A stretch of 36,107 nucleotides of DNA from assembly GCA_044867645.1 (NCBI GenBank), contig JBIOVI010000036.1, forward strand, positions 1-36,107. The letters are read 5' to 3'. The translations under genes and the position numbers were made by a program. Below, one piece after another: positions 14,439-22,733 of the stretch. The stretch is from VRUE01 sp044867645. GTDB lineage: Bacteria; Actinomycetota; Thermoleophilia; Solirubrobacterales; 70-9. How positions within the stretch are numbered: the first letter of the stretch is position 1; each line of letters opens with the position of its first letter. Under the pieces are notes generated by a model. It searched no databases and had not been told where the DNA came from. It saw nothing but the letters and a program-made list of their open reading frames with translations.

Positions 14439-16031
14439 TCAGACCACCTCGAACTGGGTCATCAGGCCATGGTCCTCGTGTTCGAGCATGTGGCAGTGGA
14501 TCAGGAACTTGCCCGTGTAATCGGCGAAGTGCCCAGCGACGAGGATCTTTTCGCCGGGGTAGACGAAGAAGGTCTCCTTGAGGCAGTCTTCCCAGGGCGG
14601 CGGCCGCTTGCCGTTGCGCGCCAGCAGGTACCAGTCGGTGTGGTGCATGTGCATCGCGTGAGCCACCCCGGTTCGATTGACGATCTCCCACGTCTCGGTC
14701 GTGTCGAGCCGCGGGAAAGCGTCGGCGCGGGCCGGGTTGAACGTTTTGCCGTTGATCTGCCAGGTGGTCTTGAAGAGGCCGCCGATCGAGATCGTCCAAG
14801 TGCGATCGGGCTCGCGTCGGACGTGTCTGGTCCAGCCCGGCAACGGTCGCAGAGAGCGCGGCACCCGGGTCCTGTCCGGCGCACGCCCCGAGCCAACACG
14901 GAACTGCATCAGCGCCCCCACGTACGGCCGCGCTCCGGCTCCGTTCCCGCCATCGTGGCGGGGACCGCTGCGCAGCTCCACCGATTGCCCACCCGCCCCG
15001 GCGAAGTCGACGACCACCTCCGCCCTCTCCCCCGGCCCGAGCAGCACTTCCCCTCGCCTCACCGGCCTCGGCATCAAGCCGCTGTCGGTGGCGATCTGGA
15101 CCAGCGGTGCACCGTTGGAGAGGTGGATGTTGTAGGCGCGAAAGCCGGAGACGTTGAGCAGGCGCAGCCGGTAGCGCCGCGGCGCCACACGGTGGTGAGG
15201 CATGTATGCGCCGTTGACGAGGACCCGGTGGCCGAACACGCCGTCGGCCGGAGGGCGCAGTCCGGCGAAGGGGTCGATCAGCTGGTTGCGTCGGTCGAAA
15301 GTGCGGTCGGCGATCATCAGCGGCAGGTCTCGCTCACCTGACGGCAGCGGCAGCGAGGCGTCGAGCTCGTCGTCGACGATCCACATCCCGGCCAGGCCGC
15401 GCCAGATGTTTCGCGCGCTATGGTCGAGCCGGTGATCGTGGTACCACTGGAACGCGGCCCGTTCGGGTCGTCCGTTCTCGCGCAGGTCATAGGCATAGGT
15501 TTTGCGCCCGCCAGGCTCGATCAGCAAGTCGTTGCCCGACTTGCGCGGCGAAAGGCCGCGGGGAACGTCGCAGTAGAAGGACCTGGGATGCGAAGCGGTC
15601 AGCCCGCCCGGTTGGCCGTCGAACTGGGTGCGGTTGTGGCCGCCGTGCAGGTGAACGGTCAGCTCTCCTGCCTCCGGAAGCTGGTGGTGGAAGGTGACCT
15701 CCGTGCGCTGCCCGGCGGGACGCCGGACGGTCGGACCGGGGAACGTCCCCCCGTAGGTCCACATCCGCGTCGGAGCACCGGGGAAGAGCTGGACCTCCGC
15801 CTCGCGGATTGGGATCCGCAGATGCGAATCGCGCAACTCCAATGGGATCGGCAGCCGAGCCCGGAAGGGAACGGGGGCAGCTGCCGCCGGCTCGGTTCCC
15901 CAAGCGCCCGGCGAGAAAGGCCCGCCGGAGCGGGCCTCGAGCGGCAGCAGGAGGGCCGCCGCACCGCCGCCCAGGGCGCCGAGGAAAGCTCGGCGCCCGA
16001 GGCGCGGCGGAGATTGAGGCGTGCCGTCCGT
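14439..16031 (-). CDS. Tat-exported multicopper oxidase (laccase/bilirubin-oxidase type)
   Basis: Three cupredoxin domains with all copper motifs: HLHGGH, WYHDH, AHAMHMHHTDW and HCHMLEHEDHGLM, giving the type 1 site and the trinuclear cluster. It oxidises phenols, bilirubin or Cu(I)/Fe(II) while reducing O2 to water, outside the membrane. In frame upstream is a textbook twin-arginine signal, RLGRRAFLGALGGGAAALLL. However, no ATG, GTG or TTG occurs in frame before a TTG at 15842, which lies after the signal. The best placed codon is ACG at 16031, 2 nt after the cupredoxin stop, giving 530 residues. The true start is uncertain. Last gene of a probable copper operon. Confidence 0.88.
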   Translation of the reverse strand, partial: TDGTPQSPPRLGRRAFLGALGGGAAALLLPLEARSGGPFSPGAWGTEPAAAAPVPFRARLPIPLELRDSHLRIPIREAEVQLFPGAPTRMWTYGGTFPGPTVRRPAGQRTEVTFHHQLPEAGELTVHLHGGHNRTQFDGQPGGLTASHPRSFYCDVPRGLSPRKSGNDLLIEPGGRKTYAYDLRENGRPERAAFQWYHDHRLDHSARNIWRGLAGMWIVDDELDASLPLPSGERDLPLMIADRTFDRRNQLIDPFAGLRPPADGVFGHRVLVNGAYMPHHRVAPRRYRLRLLNVSGFRAYNIHLSNGAPLVQIATDSGLMPRPVRRGEVLLGPGERAEVVVDFAGAGGQSVELRSGPRHDGGNGAGARPYVGALMQFRVGSGRAPDRTRVPRSLRPLPGWTRHVRREPDRTWTISIGGLFKTTWQINGKTFNPARADAFPRLDTTETWEIVNRTGVAHAMHMHHTDWYLLARNGKRPPPWEDCLKETFFVYPGEKILVAGHFADYTGKFLIHCHMLEHEDHGLMTQFEVV

Positions 16032-16033
16032 CG

Positions 16034-16600
16034 CTAGCCGCCCGGCAGCACGTTGATCGTCCCCTGCATCCAGGGATGGATCGCGCAGAGGAAGTAGATC
16101 CTCGTCGCCCCGGCCGAGGTATCGAAGGCGGTCTTGGCGACAAACGAGGTATTGGGTTTTTCACCGGTGAACCAGGAGTCGCCCGTCTGGGTCACGCTAC
16201 CGAGCGTGCTCCAGCCTTCAGGGCCGATGACCGGGTTCTTTTTCACCGGTCCGTTGCCTTTGACACCGTGCCAAGCGGCGATCGCTTTGCAGATGTGTTT
16301 GGGGGTGAAGCAGAGCTGACGAGCTTTGGCCGTCTTCGGCAGCGACGCTTTCGTCACCAGCGAGAAGGTGTGGGGACCGACTTTGTGGGGATTGGTCAGA
16401 TTGACCACCGCGAGCTCTTCGCCGTTGACGATCGCCTTCGGCGCTTCGAAGCGGAGGCCACCTTTGCCGTCCTTCATGAAGATGGTCGGGACGGTGCCGG
16501 CCGAGGCCGCCGAGGCAAACACACAGCAGACGGCGACGAGCGCGGCGGCGGCAAGAACGGTGAACTTGGTCAGCTCACCGTGGGGACGAGTTGGCTTCAC
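16034..16600 (-). CDS. Secreted cupredoxin-like blue copper protein
   Basis: 188 residues. Signal peptide about 1-34 ending ASAASAG. A type 1 copper site is predicted from His77 (GPHTFSL), Cys172, His175 and Met178 (CAIHPWM). An insertion of about 60 residues between strands contains a Cys pair (LCFTPKHIC). Probably an electron carrier or copper donor to the oxidase encoded immediately downstream, with only 2 nt between stop and its putative start. GTG start at 16600 with AAAGGAG 5 nt upstream. Confidence 0.85.
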   Translation of the reverse strand: MKPTRPHGELTKFTVLAAAALVAVCCVFASAASAGTVPTIFMKDGKGGLRFEAPKAIVNGEELAVVNLTNPHKVGPHTFSLVTKASLPKTAKARQLCFTPKHICKAIAAWHGVKGNGPVKKNPVIGPEGWSTLGSVTQTGDSWFTGEKPNTSFVAKTAFDTSAGATRIYFLCAIHPWMQGTINVLPGG

Positions 16601-16625
16601 AGATGCTCCTTTCTGAGCAAGGTTT

Positions 16626-17393
16626 TCAGGCCCGCAAGCGGTAGCCCTTGGAGAAGAGTCGCAGATTGACGAAGAAAAGCACGGCGGTGGCAGCGGTCAG
16701 GGCGAGCAGCGAGAGCGCGATGCTGACTTCGCTGAAGCCGACGAAGCCGTAGCGGACCAGGTTGATCATGTAGAAGATCGGGTTGAAGTGGGTCAGGGTC
16801 TGGAAAGGCTGGGGCAAAAGGGTGGCGGAGTAGAAGACGCCGCCGAGGAAGATCAGCGGCTGCAGGACGAAGGTCTGGGCGAAGGCGACGTCGTCGAACT
16901 GTTCGGCGCGGACGCCGATCAGCACCCCCAGCTGCGAGAAGAAGAAGCCGACCAGGAACAGCGAGGGGATCAGGACCAGGACGTGGTCGACCGGCAGGTC
17001 GACCAGCAGCGAGGCGGCGAGGAAGGTCAACAGCGCCACCATGAGGCCGCGCATGAAGCCGCCGAGCGAGAAGGCGAGCAGCAGCTCCAGCGGCGAGGCG
17101 GGCGAAGAGAGCTGGTCCTGGATCGCCCCCTGGAATTTCTGCTGCAGGATCGAGGAGGAGTTGTTGGCGAAGGCGTTGATCGACCAAGCCATCATGATCA
17201 GGCCGGGGATGACGAAGACGACGTAGTCGATCCCGTGCAGCTTGTCGATCCGCGAGCCGAGCGCGGCGCCGAAGACCGAGATGTAGAGAAAGGTTTCCAG
17301 CAGCGGCGCGCCGATCGTCTGTTTCTTGATCTTCATGAAGCGGTTGACCTCGCGGCGCCAGAGGGTCGCGAAGCGGATCTGAGCGGCGCTCAT
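16626..17393 (-). CDS. ABC-2 type transporter permease
   Basis: 255 residues with about six transmembrane helices. The N-terminus MSAAQIRFATLWRREVNRF and the segment LIFLGGVFYSATLLPQ are typical of ABC-2/DrrB/NodJ permeases, as is the loop HFNPIFYMINLVRYGF near the C-terminus. It pairs with the ATPase upstream through a 4-nt overlap (17390-17393). The cupredoxin gene starts 25 nt after its stop. The substrate is not readable; export of a small molecule, or a part in copper-site maturation, are both possible. Confidence 0.92.
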   Translation of the reverse strand: MSAAQIRFATLWRREVNRFMKIKKQTIGAPLLETFLYISVFGAALGSRIDKLHGIDYVVFVIPGLIMMAWSINAFANNSSSILQQKFQGAIQDQLSSPASPLELLLAFSLGGFMRGLMVALLTFLAASLLVDLPVDHVLVLIPSLFLVGFFFSQLGVLIGVRAEQFDDVAFAQTFVLQPLIFLGGVFYSATLLPQPFQTLTHFNPIFYMINLVRYGFVGFSEVSIALSLLALTAATAVLFFVNLRLFSKGYRLRA

Positions 17394-18160
17394 GCCGGGC
17401 TCACCTCGATGTGCGAGCGCGACAGCTCCTTGCGCCCGACCAGCGTCAGGTAGGCGTCCTCGAGGTTGGCGACGCCGTAGCGGGCCGCCAGCTCGGGACT
17501 CGTGCCCTCGCCGACGATCTGGCCCTCGTTGATGAAGGCGATCCGGTCGCAGAGCTGCTCCGCCTCCTCGATGTAATGCGTGGTGAGCAGGATCGTCGTC
17601 CCCTCCTGGTTGATCCGCCGCACGTAGTGCCACAGCTCCAGCCGCAGCTCGACGTCGACGCCGGCGGTTGGCTCGTCGAGGATCAGCAGCCGGGGGCGGT
17701 GCATCATCGCCCGCGCCAAAATCAGCCGCCGTTTCATCCCGCCGGAGAGGGTGCGGGTACGTTCGTCGGCCTTCTCGGTCAAAGAGAAGGTCTCCAGCAG
17801 CTCCTTGGTCCGCTCGCGCCGCTCACGCTTCGGCATACCGAAGTAACCGGCGTGGTAGTCGAGCGTCTCCTCGACGGTGAGGAACCAGTCGAGGTTTACC
17901 TCCTGGGGGGCCAACCCGACCGCCTGCCGCGCCTCGCTGTAGTCGTCGATCGCGTCGTGGCCGAAGACCTGGATCGTGCCTCCGGTCGGCTGCGCCAGCC
18001 CGGTCGTGCAGTGGATCAGCGTCGACTTGCCGGCCCCGTTGGGACCGAGCAAGCCGAACAGCTCCCCCGGCTCGATCTGCAGCGAGACGCCGCGCAGCGC
18101 CTCCACCCCGGTCGGGTAGCGCTTCTGCAGGTCTTCGATCTGGAGGGCGTTGTCGGACAT
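17390..18160 (-). CDS. ABC transporter ATP-binding protein
   Basis: 256 residues of the DrrA/CcmA-like ABC-2 ATPase group. Walker A GPNGAGKST at 39-47, Q-loop in LAPQEVNLD, signature LSGGMKRR at 138-145, Walker B LLILDEP at 158-164, D-loop AGVD and switch His195 in TTHYIEEAEQL. It energises the coupled permease. First gene of the probable four-gene unit ATPase-permease-cupredoxin-multicopper oxidase. A TAGCGT hexamer lies 8 nt before the ATG. Confidence 0.95.
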   Translation of the reverse strand: MSDNALQIEDLQKRYPTGVEALRGVSLQIEPGELFGLLGPNGAGKSTLIHCTTGLAQPTGGTIQVFGHDAIDDYSEARQAVGLAPQEVNLDWFLTVEETLDYHAGYFGMPKRERRERTKELLETFSLTEKADERTRTLSGGMKRRLILARAMMHRPRLLILDEPTAGVDVELRLELWHYVRRINQEGTTILLTTHYIEEAEQLCDRIAFINEGQIVGEGTSPELAARYGVANLEDAYLTLVGRKELSRSHIEVSPA

Positions 18161-18168
18161 GCCCGCGA

Positions 18169-18174
18169 ACGCTA
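18169..18174 (-). promoter_or_regulatory. -10 element TAGCGT for the ABC/copper operon
   Basis: The minus-strand hexamer ends 8 nt before the ATPase ATG, suggesting a leaderless transcript. It overlaps the stop codon of the upstream flavoprotein gene (18172), so the promoter sits within that gene's 3' end. Confidence 0.4.
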
Positions 18175-19584
18175 GTCGAGAGCGCGCAGCACGGACTGGG
18201 CGGCGTTGTAGCCGCTCATCCCGCTCGCCCCGGCGCCGGGCGGGGTCGCCGCCGAGCAGACGAAGACGCCAGGGATGCCGGTGGCGTAGGGGTCGAGCGC
18301 CAGTCGCGGCCGCGACACCGACTGCAATGGCGTGTTGGCGCCGGTGATGATGTCGCCGCCGATGTAGTTGGCGTTGTAGGCGGCGAGGTCCGCGGTTGAG
18401 CGAATGTGGCGGCCGACGATTCGCTCGCGCAGGCCGGGGGCGAACCGTTCGATCTGGTCGAGCAGCGAATCGGTGGCGTCGCCCGGATAGTCGTGCGGAA
18501 CGTGGGCGTAGGCCCAGACCGGGTGGACGTTCCCCTGAGAGCGCGACGGGTCGGCGAGGTACTGCTGGCCAACCAGGACGAAGGGACGCTGCGGCATCCG
18601 GCCGCGGTTGACCTCCTGCTCGGCGGCGGCGATCTCCTCAAAGGAGCCGATGACGTGAACAGTGCCCGCGCGACGCGAGGCCTCGTCTACCCAAGGCACC
18701 CCACCCTCGACGGCAAGGTCGACCTTGAATGCGCCGGGGCCGTGCCGGTAGCGGCGGTAAGCGCGAGCGACACGCGGCGGTAGGCGGTCGGCGGCGATAT
18801 CGACGATGCCCTGGGGGGCGAGATCGAGGACGACCGTGTCGGCGGCTGGCAGCTCCGCCAGCGAGCTCACCCGGCGGCCGGTCTCGATCCGGCCGCCGTG
18901 CTCGCGCACGACCGCGGCAAGCGCCTCGGCGATCGCCCCCGAGCCGCCACGCGCAACCGGCCAGCCATTGTGGTGACAGGCGCAGGTCAGGGCCATGCCG
19001 GCGGCCGAGCTGAGCGGGCGCGAGAAGGGGCTGAAGGAGTGGGCGGCGGTGCCGCCGAACAGCGCTCGCGCCTGCGGGGTGGGCAGCGCGCGGGCCAGCA
19101 GCGACACCGGTGGCAGGGCCCGGAGGCCAAAGCGCGTCAGCCGGATCGGATGCCGCGGCACATGCGGCAACGGCCGCATGATGTCCTCGCTGAGGACATC
19201 GAAGCACTCCGAGGAAGGGCCGAACAGCCGCTTCCAGGCCGCCCCGGCGGGACCGAGCCCGGTTGCCGTCTCCTCGATCGAGCGCAGCATCGCGGCCGCG
19301 CTGCCGTCGTCGAAGGGATGGGCAAGATCCACCTCCGGCCAGGCCCACTCGAGCCCGTGTCTCCCGAGGTCCAGAGCGCTCAGCGCGGTCGAACTGGGAG
19401 AAAACGGGTGCGTCGCCGAGCAGTCGTCGTGCAGCAGCCCCGGCACCGTCAGCTCGCTCGTGCGGGCGCCGCCGCCGATCGTCTTGGCGGCCTCGATCAC
19501 GGTTACCCCGACCCCGCGTGTGGCCAGCGTCGCCGCGCAGGCGAGGCCGTTGGGCCCCGCGCCAACGACGACCGCGTCGCTCAC
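18172..19584 (-). CDS. FAD-dependent oxidoreductase, phytoene desaturase-like
   Basis: 470 residues. N-terminal FAD motif VVVGAGPNGLACAATLA, then GGGARTSELTVPG, as in the CrtI/PYROXD2 group. The C-terminal FAD block GVFVCSAATPPGAGASGMSGYNAA is also typical. Substrate unknown; CrtI relatives desaturate or isomerise isoprenoids, PYROXD2-like members are poorly defined. Its ATG overlaps the stop of the DUF3556 gene by 4 nt (19581-19584), so they are translationally coupled and may act on the same lipid. Confidence 0.88.
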   Translation of the reverse strand: MSDAVVVGAGPNGLACAATLATRGVGVTVIEAAKTIGGGARTSELTVPGLLHDDCSATHPFSPSSTALSALDLGRHGLEWAWPEVDLAHPFDDGSAAAMLRSIEETATGLGPAGAAWKRLFGPSSECFDVLSEDIMRPLPHVPRHPIRLTRFGLRALPPVSLLARALPTPQARALFGGTAAHSFSPFSRPLSSAAGMALTCACHHNGWPVARGGSGAIAEALAAVVREHGGRIETGRRVSSLAELPAADTVVLDLAPQGIVDIAADRLPPRVARAYRRYRHGPGAFKVDLAVEGGVPWVDEASRRAGTVHVIGSFEEIAAAEQEVNRGRMPQRPFVLVGQQYLADPSRSQGNVHPVWAYAHVPHDYPGDATDSLLDQIERFAPGLRERIVGRHIRSTADLAAYNANYIGGDIITGANTPLQSVSRPRLALDPYATGIPGVFVCSAATPPGAGASGMSGYNAAQSVLRALD

Positions 19585-21338
19585 GCTGGGGTCACGGCGC
19601 GACCGTCGTCCTGGCTTGCGCCGACCGCCTCAACCGGAAACGGCAGGCCGTCCAACCAGGGCTGGCGCTCGACCATGTCGGCGACATTCACGAAGCCCTC
19701 CTCGACCAGGCCGGTAGCTGCGTCGAAGATCCGGTACCGCTGGTGCTGCACGTGGGCGGGCTGGGACTCGAGCACGACCACGCGCACCTCGCCCGGCTCG
19801 AAGCGGCAGTGCTCCTGGATCGCCGCGAGCAGCCGCTGGTCGTGGAAGTGGCCGTCGCCGAAGTTGTAGCCGAGCACCACTCCGGCGATCAGCTCGCCCT
19901 CGCGCACGACATAGTCCTCGACGTCGGGCACGGCTCGCTGCACGAGCCCGTTGAGCGCCCGCCCGTGCGAGTGCATGGAGCGGAAGGCGAGGCCTTTGTA
20001 GACGAGCACCTCGATCAGCTCGGGGTCGTAGAACTTGGCGAGCTGCTCAGTGACGATCGACGCGGGCTTGACCAGCTCGGCATCCAGCTTCGCCTCGCTG
20101 CTGGCGTCGCCCTCGCGGCGGAAGAGCCACTGGCTGGTCGCCCAGTTGCCGGCGTAGTAGCGCATCGAGGGCAGGAAGGAGACGAGGTCGGGGCGGAAGT
20201 TGCCCAGCACGGGGAGGCCAACGCAGGTGACGGCGAGGATCGCCAGCAGCAGCGGATCGTCGAGGGTCGAGAACGACGTGTCGCCGTAGTGGCCGAAGAG
20301 GAAGAGGACGCCGAAGATCATGAAGATGTTCCACTCCAGCGGTACGGCCAGCGGGAAGGTCGAGAGGATGTGGAGGTGGAAGATCACCATCCCGGCGACG
20401 GCGATGGTGCCGATCCATCCCCCTTGGGAGACAAGCAGGATCAGCGGCAGGGTGAACTCCATCACCGTGCCCAGATGGGCGGTGAGGGCGCCGATCGACG
20501 ACGGCCGCAGATCCTCGGGGTGATCGCGGTAGAGCCGCCGCTTAGCCGCCCGCCAGCGGTTCCAGGGCGTGTTGCTGATCATCACCGTGACGACGAAGGG
20601 GAAGTGACGGTTCAGCTTCGAGGATGCCGCCCCCCACCAGATGCAGACGAAGACGAGCTGGGCAGCGACGATCATGTTGGTCAGCGGGAAGAGGAAGACG
20701 ATCGCCAAGTTGCCGTAGATCTCGGCGCGGGCGGCGAGAAAGGGCACCTTGTCGCGCAGCCCGAGCAGGACGAGCAGAGCGAGCAGGGCGCCGACTGCGA
20801 CCGGGTCGAGCCTGCCGGCGGCGGCGCCCGCGGCAGACTCGCCATCGGAGAGCAGCAGGTAGAGCGCCGCGACGATCAATCCCGCGTAGAGGGCGACGTC
20901 GAACAGCGTCCGCCGCGTGCCGCGAGTCAACGGCACCCGCTCCGGCCACGGCGGCAGTCGCGTGGTGCCGGGGCGCAGCCAGTAGAGGACGCCGCCGATC
21001 ATCGGCGAGAAGCGCAGGGTCAGCGGTAGCGAGCCGGCGCCGAGGCCGAGCACCTCCCACAGCATGGTCCAGATCACGGCCTTCTGGAAGACGATCGGTT
21101 CGGTCCACCAATCGCCGAGGTCGCCGAGACCGCCCAGCCCCGAGGTGGTGGAGATCAGCAGCAACCCGCCCCCCGCGTAGAGGACGAGCTTGACGACGTA
21201 GAGCAGGTAGACGAAGTAGGGCGTCCCGAACCCGTTCAGCGCCCAGTCCTGCGCCAGCACCTTGATCCGCTCCAGGTGCGGCCGGCGTCTCCACTCCTCG
21301 TACTCGAACGGCGGCGGGGTGGGGTCGAAGAAACCCAT
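19581..21338 (-). CDS. DUF3556 multi-pass membrane protein
   Basis: 585 residues. Several hydrophobic helices lie between about 40 and 375 (for example YFVYLLYVVKLVLYAGGGLL and AIVFLFPLTNMIVAAQLVFV). A soluble C-terminal part of about 190 residues contains SMHSHGRALNGLV and GYNFGDGHFHD, with clustered His residues. The opening GFFDPTPPPFEYEEWRRRPH matches my memory of DUF3556 proteins of actinobacteria; no function is established. ATG at 21338 rather than upstream starts, because a -10 hexamer lies 8 nt before it. Coupled to the flavoprotein gene downstream. Confidence 0.82.
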   Translation of the reverse strand: MGFFDPTPPPFEYEEWRRRPHLERIKVLAQDWALNGFGTPYFVYLLYVVKLVLYAGGGLLLISTTSGLGGLGDLGDWWTEPIVFQKAVIWTMLWEVLGLGAGSLPLTLRFSPMIGGVLYWLRPGTTRLPPWPERVPLTRGTRRTLFDVALYAGLIVAALYLLLSDGESAAGAAAGRLDPVAVGALLALLVLLGLRDKVPFLAARAEIYGNLAIVFLFPLTNMIVAAQLVFVCIWWGAASSKLNRHFPFVVTVMISNTPWNRWRAAKRRLYRDHPEDLRPSSIGALTAHLGTVMEFTLPLILLVSQGGWIGTIAVAGMVIFHLHILSTFPLAVPLEWNIFMIFGVLFLFGHYGDTSFSTLDDPLLLAILAVTCVGLPVLGNFRPDLVSFLPSMRYYAGNWATSQWLFRREGDASSEAKLDAELVKPASIVTEQLAKFYDPELIEVLVYKGLAFRSMHSHGRALNGLVQRAVPDVEDYVVREGELIAGVVLGYNFGDGHFHDQRLLAAIQEHCRFEPGEVRVVVLESQPAHVQHQRYRIFDAATGLVEEGFVNVADMVERQPWLDGLPFPVEAVGASQDDGRAVTPA

Positions 21339-21345
21339 ACGCCCA

Positions 21346-21352
21346 TAGCCTA
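21346..21352. promoter_or_regulatory. Overlapping bidirectional -10 elements
   Basis: CCATAGCCTATGG is nearly palindromic. TAGCCT on the plus strand (21346-21351) ends 6 nt before the exonuclease ATG at 21358. TAGGCT on the minus strand (21347-21352) ends 8 nt before the DUF3556 ATG at 21338. Only 19 bp separate the two genes, so a shared bidirectional promoter making two leaderless mRNAs is the simplest reading. Confidence 0.55.
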
Positions 21353-21357
21353 TGGCC

Positions 21358-22224
21358 ATGCCGTCACCCCTCCTAGCGGTTGACACGCCGTCACTGCTGT
21401 TTCGCGCGTACTACGCTCTTCCCGACTCCATCAAGGGGCCGGACGGGCGGCCGGTCAACGCGCTGCTCGGCACCGCGAACCTGATCCTGGCCGAGGTCGA
21501 AGCCCACGATCCGCGCGCCGTCGTCCTCTGCTTCGGACCCGACGCCGCCTCCTACCGCACCGAGCTCTATCCCGCCTACCACGCCGAGCGTGAGGCAGCC
21601 ATGCCCGACGACCTCTCGCCCCAATTCGCGGCAAGCCGCGATTTCTTCGAGGCGTTCGGCTGGACGATCGCGACCAGCGACTCGCTCGAGGCCGACGACC
21701 TGCTCGGCACCTATGCCCGCCGCGAGGCCGAGGCCGGCGGTCATGCCCTGCTGATGACGGGCGACCGCGACATGTACCAGTGCGCCGGTGAGGGGGTCAC
21801 GGTGCTCTACGTACGCACCGGCGGCGGCAAAGGCGCCGAAGAGGTGGGACCGGCCGAGGTGCGCGAGCGCTACGGCATCGATCCCGGGCAGGTGCCCGAT
21901 TTCATCGCCCTGCGCGGCGATCCCTCCGACGGCCTGCCCGGAGCCAAGGGGGTAGGCCCGAAAACGGCGGCCGAGCTGCTGCGCAAACACGGCTCCCTAG
22001 AGACAATCCTCGACAACGCGATACGCGAGCCGCGCCCCAAGCTGCGCGGCGCCCTGCTCGACGCCCGCGAGGAGCTAGTCGCCTTCAAAGACATCGCAAC
22101 CCTCCGCGATGCGGGCGTGGACCGACCCCCCGATCGTCCCACCGACTGGGCGGCCGCGGCCGCGGCCGCTCGCGAGCGCGGCATGAACCGCCTCGCCGAG
22201 CGGTTGGAGAACGCCGCGTCCTAG
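21358..22224 (+). CDS. Stand-alone 5'-3' exonuclease (Pol I N-terminal domain type)
   Basis: 288 residues; the size of the PolA exonuclease domain with no polymerase part. Metal-binding acidic residues are in LLAVDTPSLLFRAYY, SLEADDLLGTYA, MTGDRDMYQ and GDPSDGLPGAKGVG, the last leading into the helix-hairpin-helix GPKTAAELLRKHG. It would remove RNA or DNA 5' ends and flaps in repair or Okazaki fragment processing. An in-frame ATG at 21352 is an alternative start. Its TAG stop shares CTAG with the convergent cupredoxin gene. Confidence 0.92.
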   Translation: MPSPLLAVDTPSLLFRAYYALPDSIKGPDGRPVNALLGTANLILAEVEAHDPRAVVLCFGPDAASYRTELYPAYHAEREAAMPDDLSPQFAASRDFFEAFGWTIATSDSLEADDLLGTYARREAEAGGHALLMTGDRDMYQCAGEGVTVLYVRTGGGKGAEEVGPAEVRERYGIDPGQVPDFIALRGDPSDGLPGAKGVGPKTAAELLRKHGSLETILDNAIREPRPKLRGALLDAREELVAFKDIATLRDAGVDRPPDRPTDWAAAAAAARERGMNRLAERLENAAS

Positions 22225-22673
22225 CCTTCGACCACTTCGACGGTGCCGTGCATGTCGGGGTGGATCGAGCAAATGTAGGGGTAGGTGCCGGGCTCCTTGA
22301 AGGTCTCTGACTTGAGCTTGCCTTCCTCGAGGGTCCCGGTGTCGAAGCTGCCGTCTTCGGCGGTCGCCGTGTGGGGCGCGGAGTCTTTGTTGAGCCAGAT
22401 CACCTTGCCGCCTTCCTCGATCGTCACCGGGTCCGGGTCATAGGCGAAGTCGACGATTTCGACCTTTTCGGCTCGCACCGCGTCGCCGCTGGGCGCAGAC
22501 GCGTTGCCGCTCGCTTGCGAGCTTTCCGTTTCCCCCGTCGTGGCCGCCGTGCCCCCGGCGGCTCCAGAGTTCGAATCACCATCATCGCCGCCCCCGCAGG
22601 AGGCAAAGGCGAGGGCCAAAATGCCAATCGTCAAAAGAGACGAAAACCGCGGGGGCGGCGACATGACTCGCAT
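22221..22673 (-). CDS. Cupredoxin/plastocyanin-like lipoprotein
   Basis: 150 residues. A hydrophobic signal ends in a lipobox FASC with Cys26, so it is a predicted membrane-anchored lipoprotein. A low-complexity Gly/Ser/Thr linker (27-66) follows. The cupredoxin domain has the type 1 copper ligands His101 (APHTAT), Cys135, His138 and Met141 (CSIHPDM). It would shuttle electrons at the outer face of the membrane. A second ATG at codon 4 is possible. Separate from the copper operon at 14439-18160, though both encode CxxHxxM cupredoxins. Confidence 0.9.
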   Translation of the reverse strand: MRVMSPPPRFSSLLTIGILALAFASCGGGDDGDSNSGAAGGTAATTGETESSQASGNASAPSGDAVRAEKVEIVDFAYDPDPVTIEEGGKVIWLNKDSAPHTATAEDGSFDTGTLEEGKLKSETFKEPGTYPYICSIHPDMHGTVEVVEG

Positions 22674-22733
22674 GCCGTTGACTACCCAGACCCGTAGAAC
22701 GGGAAACCGACCCCTGAATCGAAGGGCGAGCGC

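Noticed and set aside
15487..16164. 225-codon minus-strand frame covering the Tat region of the multicopper oxidase
   Set aside because: It is in another frame and does not encode the RRAFLG signal or any copper motif, so it does not supply the missing start.
19263..21029. 588-codon plus-strand open frame
   Set aside because: Antisense shadow of the DUF3556 and flavoprotein genes; composition (Arg, Asp, Gly, Val, Glu rich) is the usual high-GC artefact.
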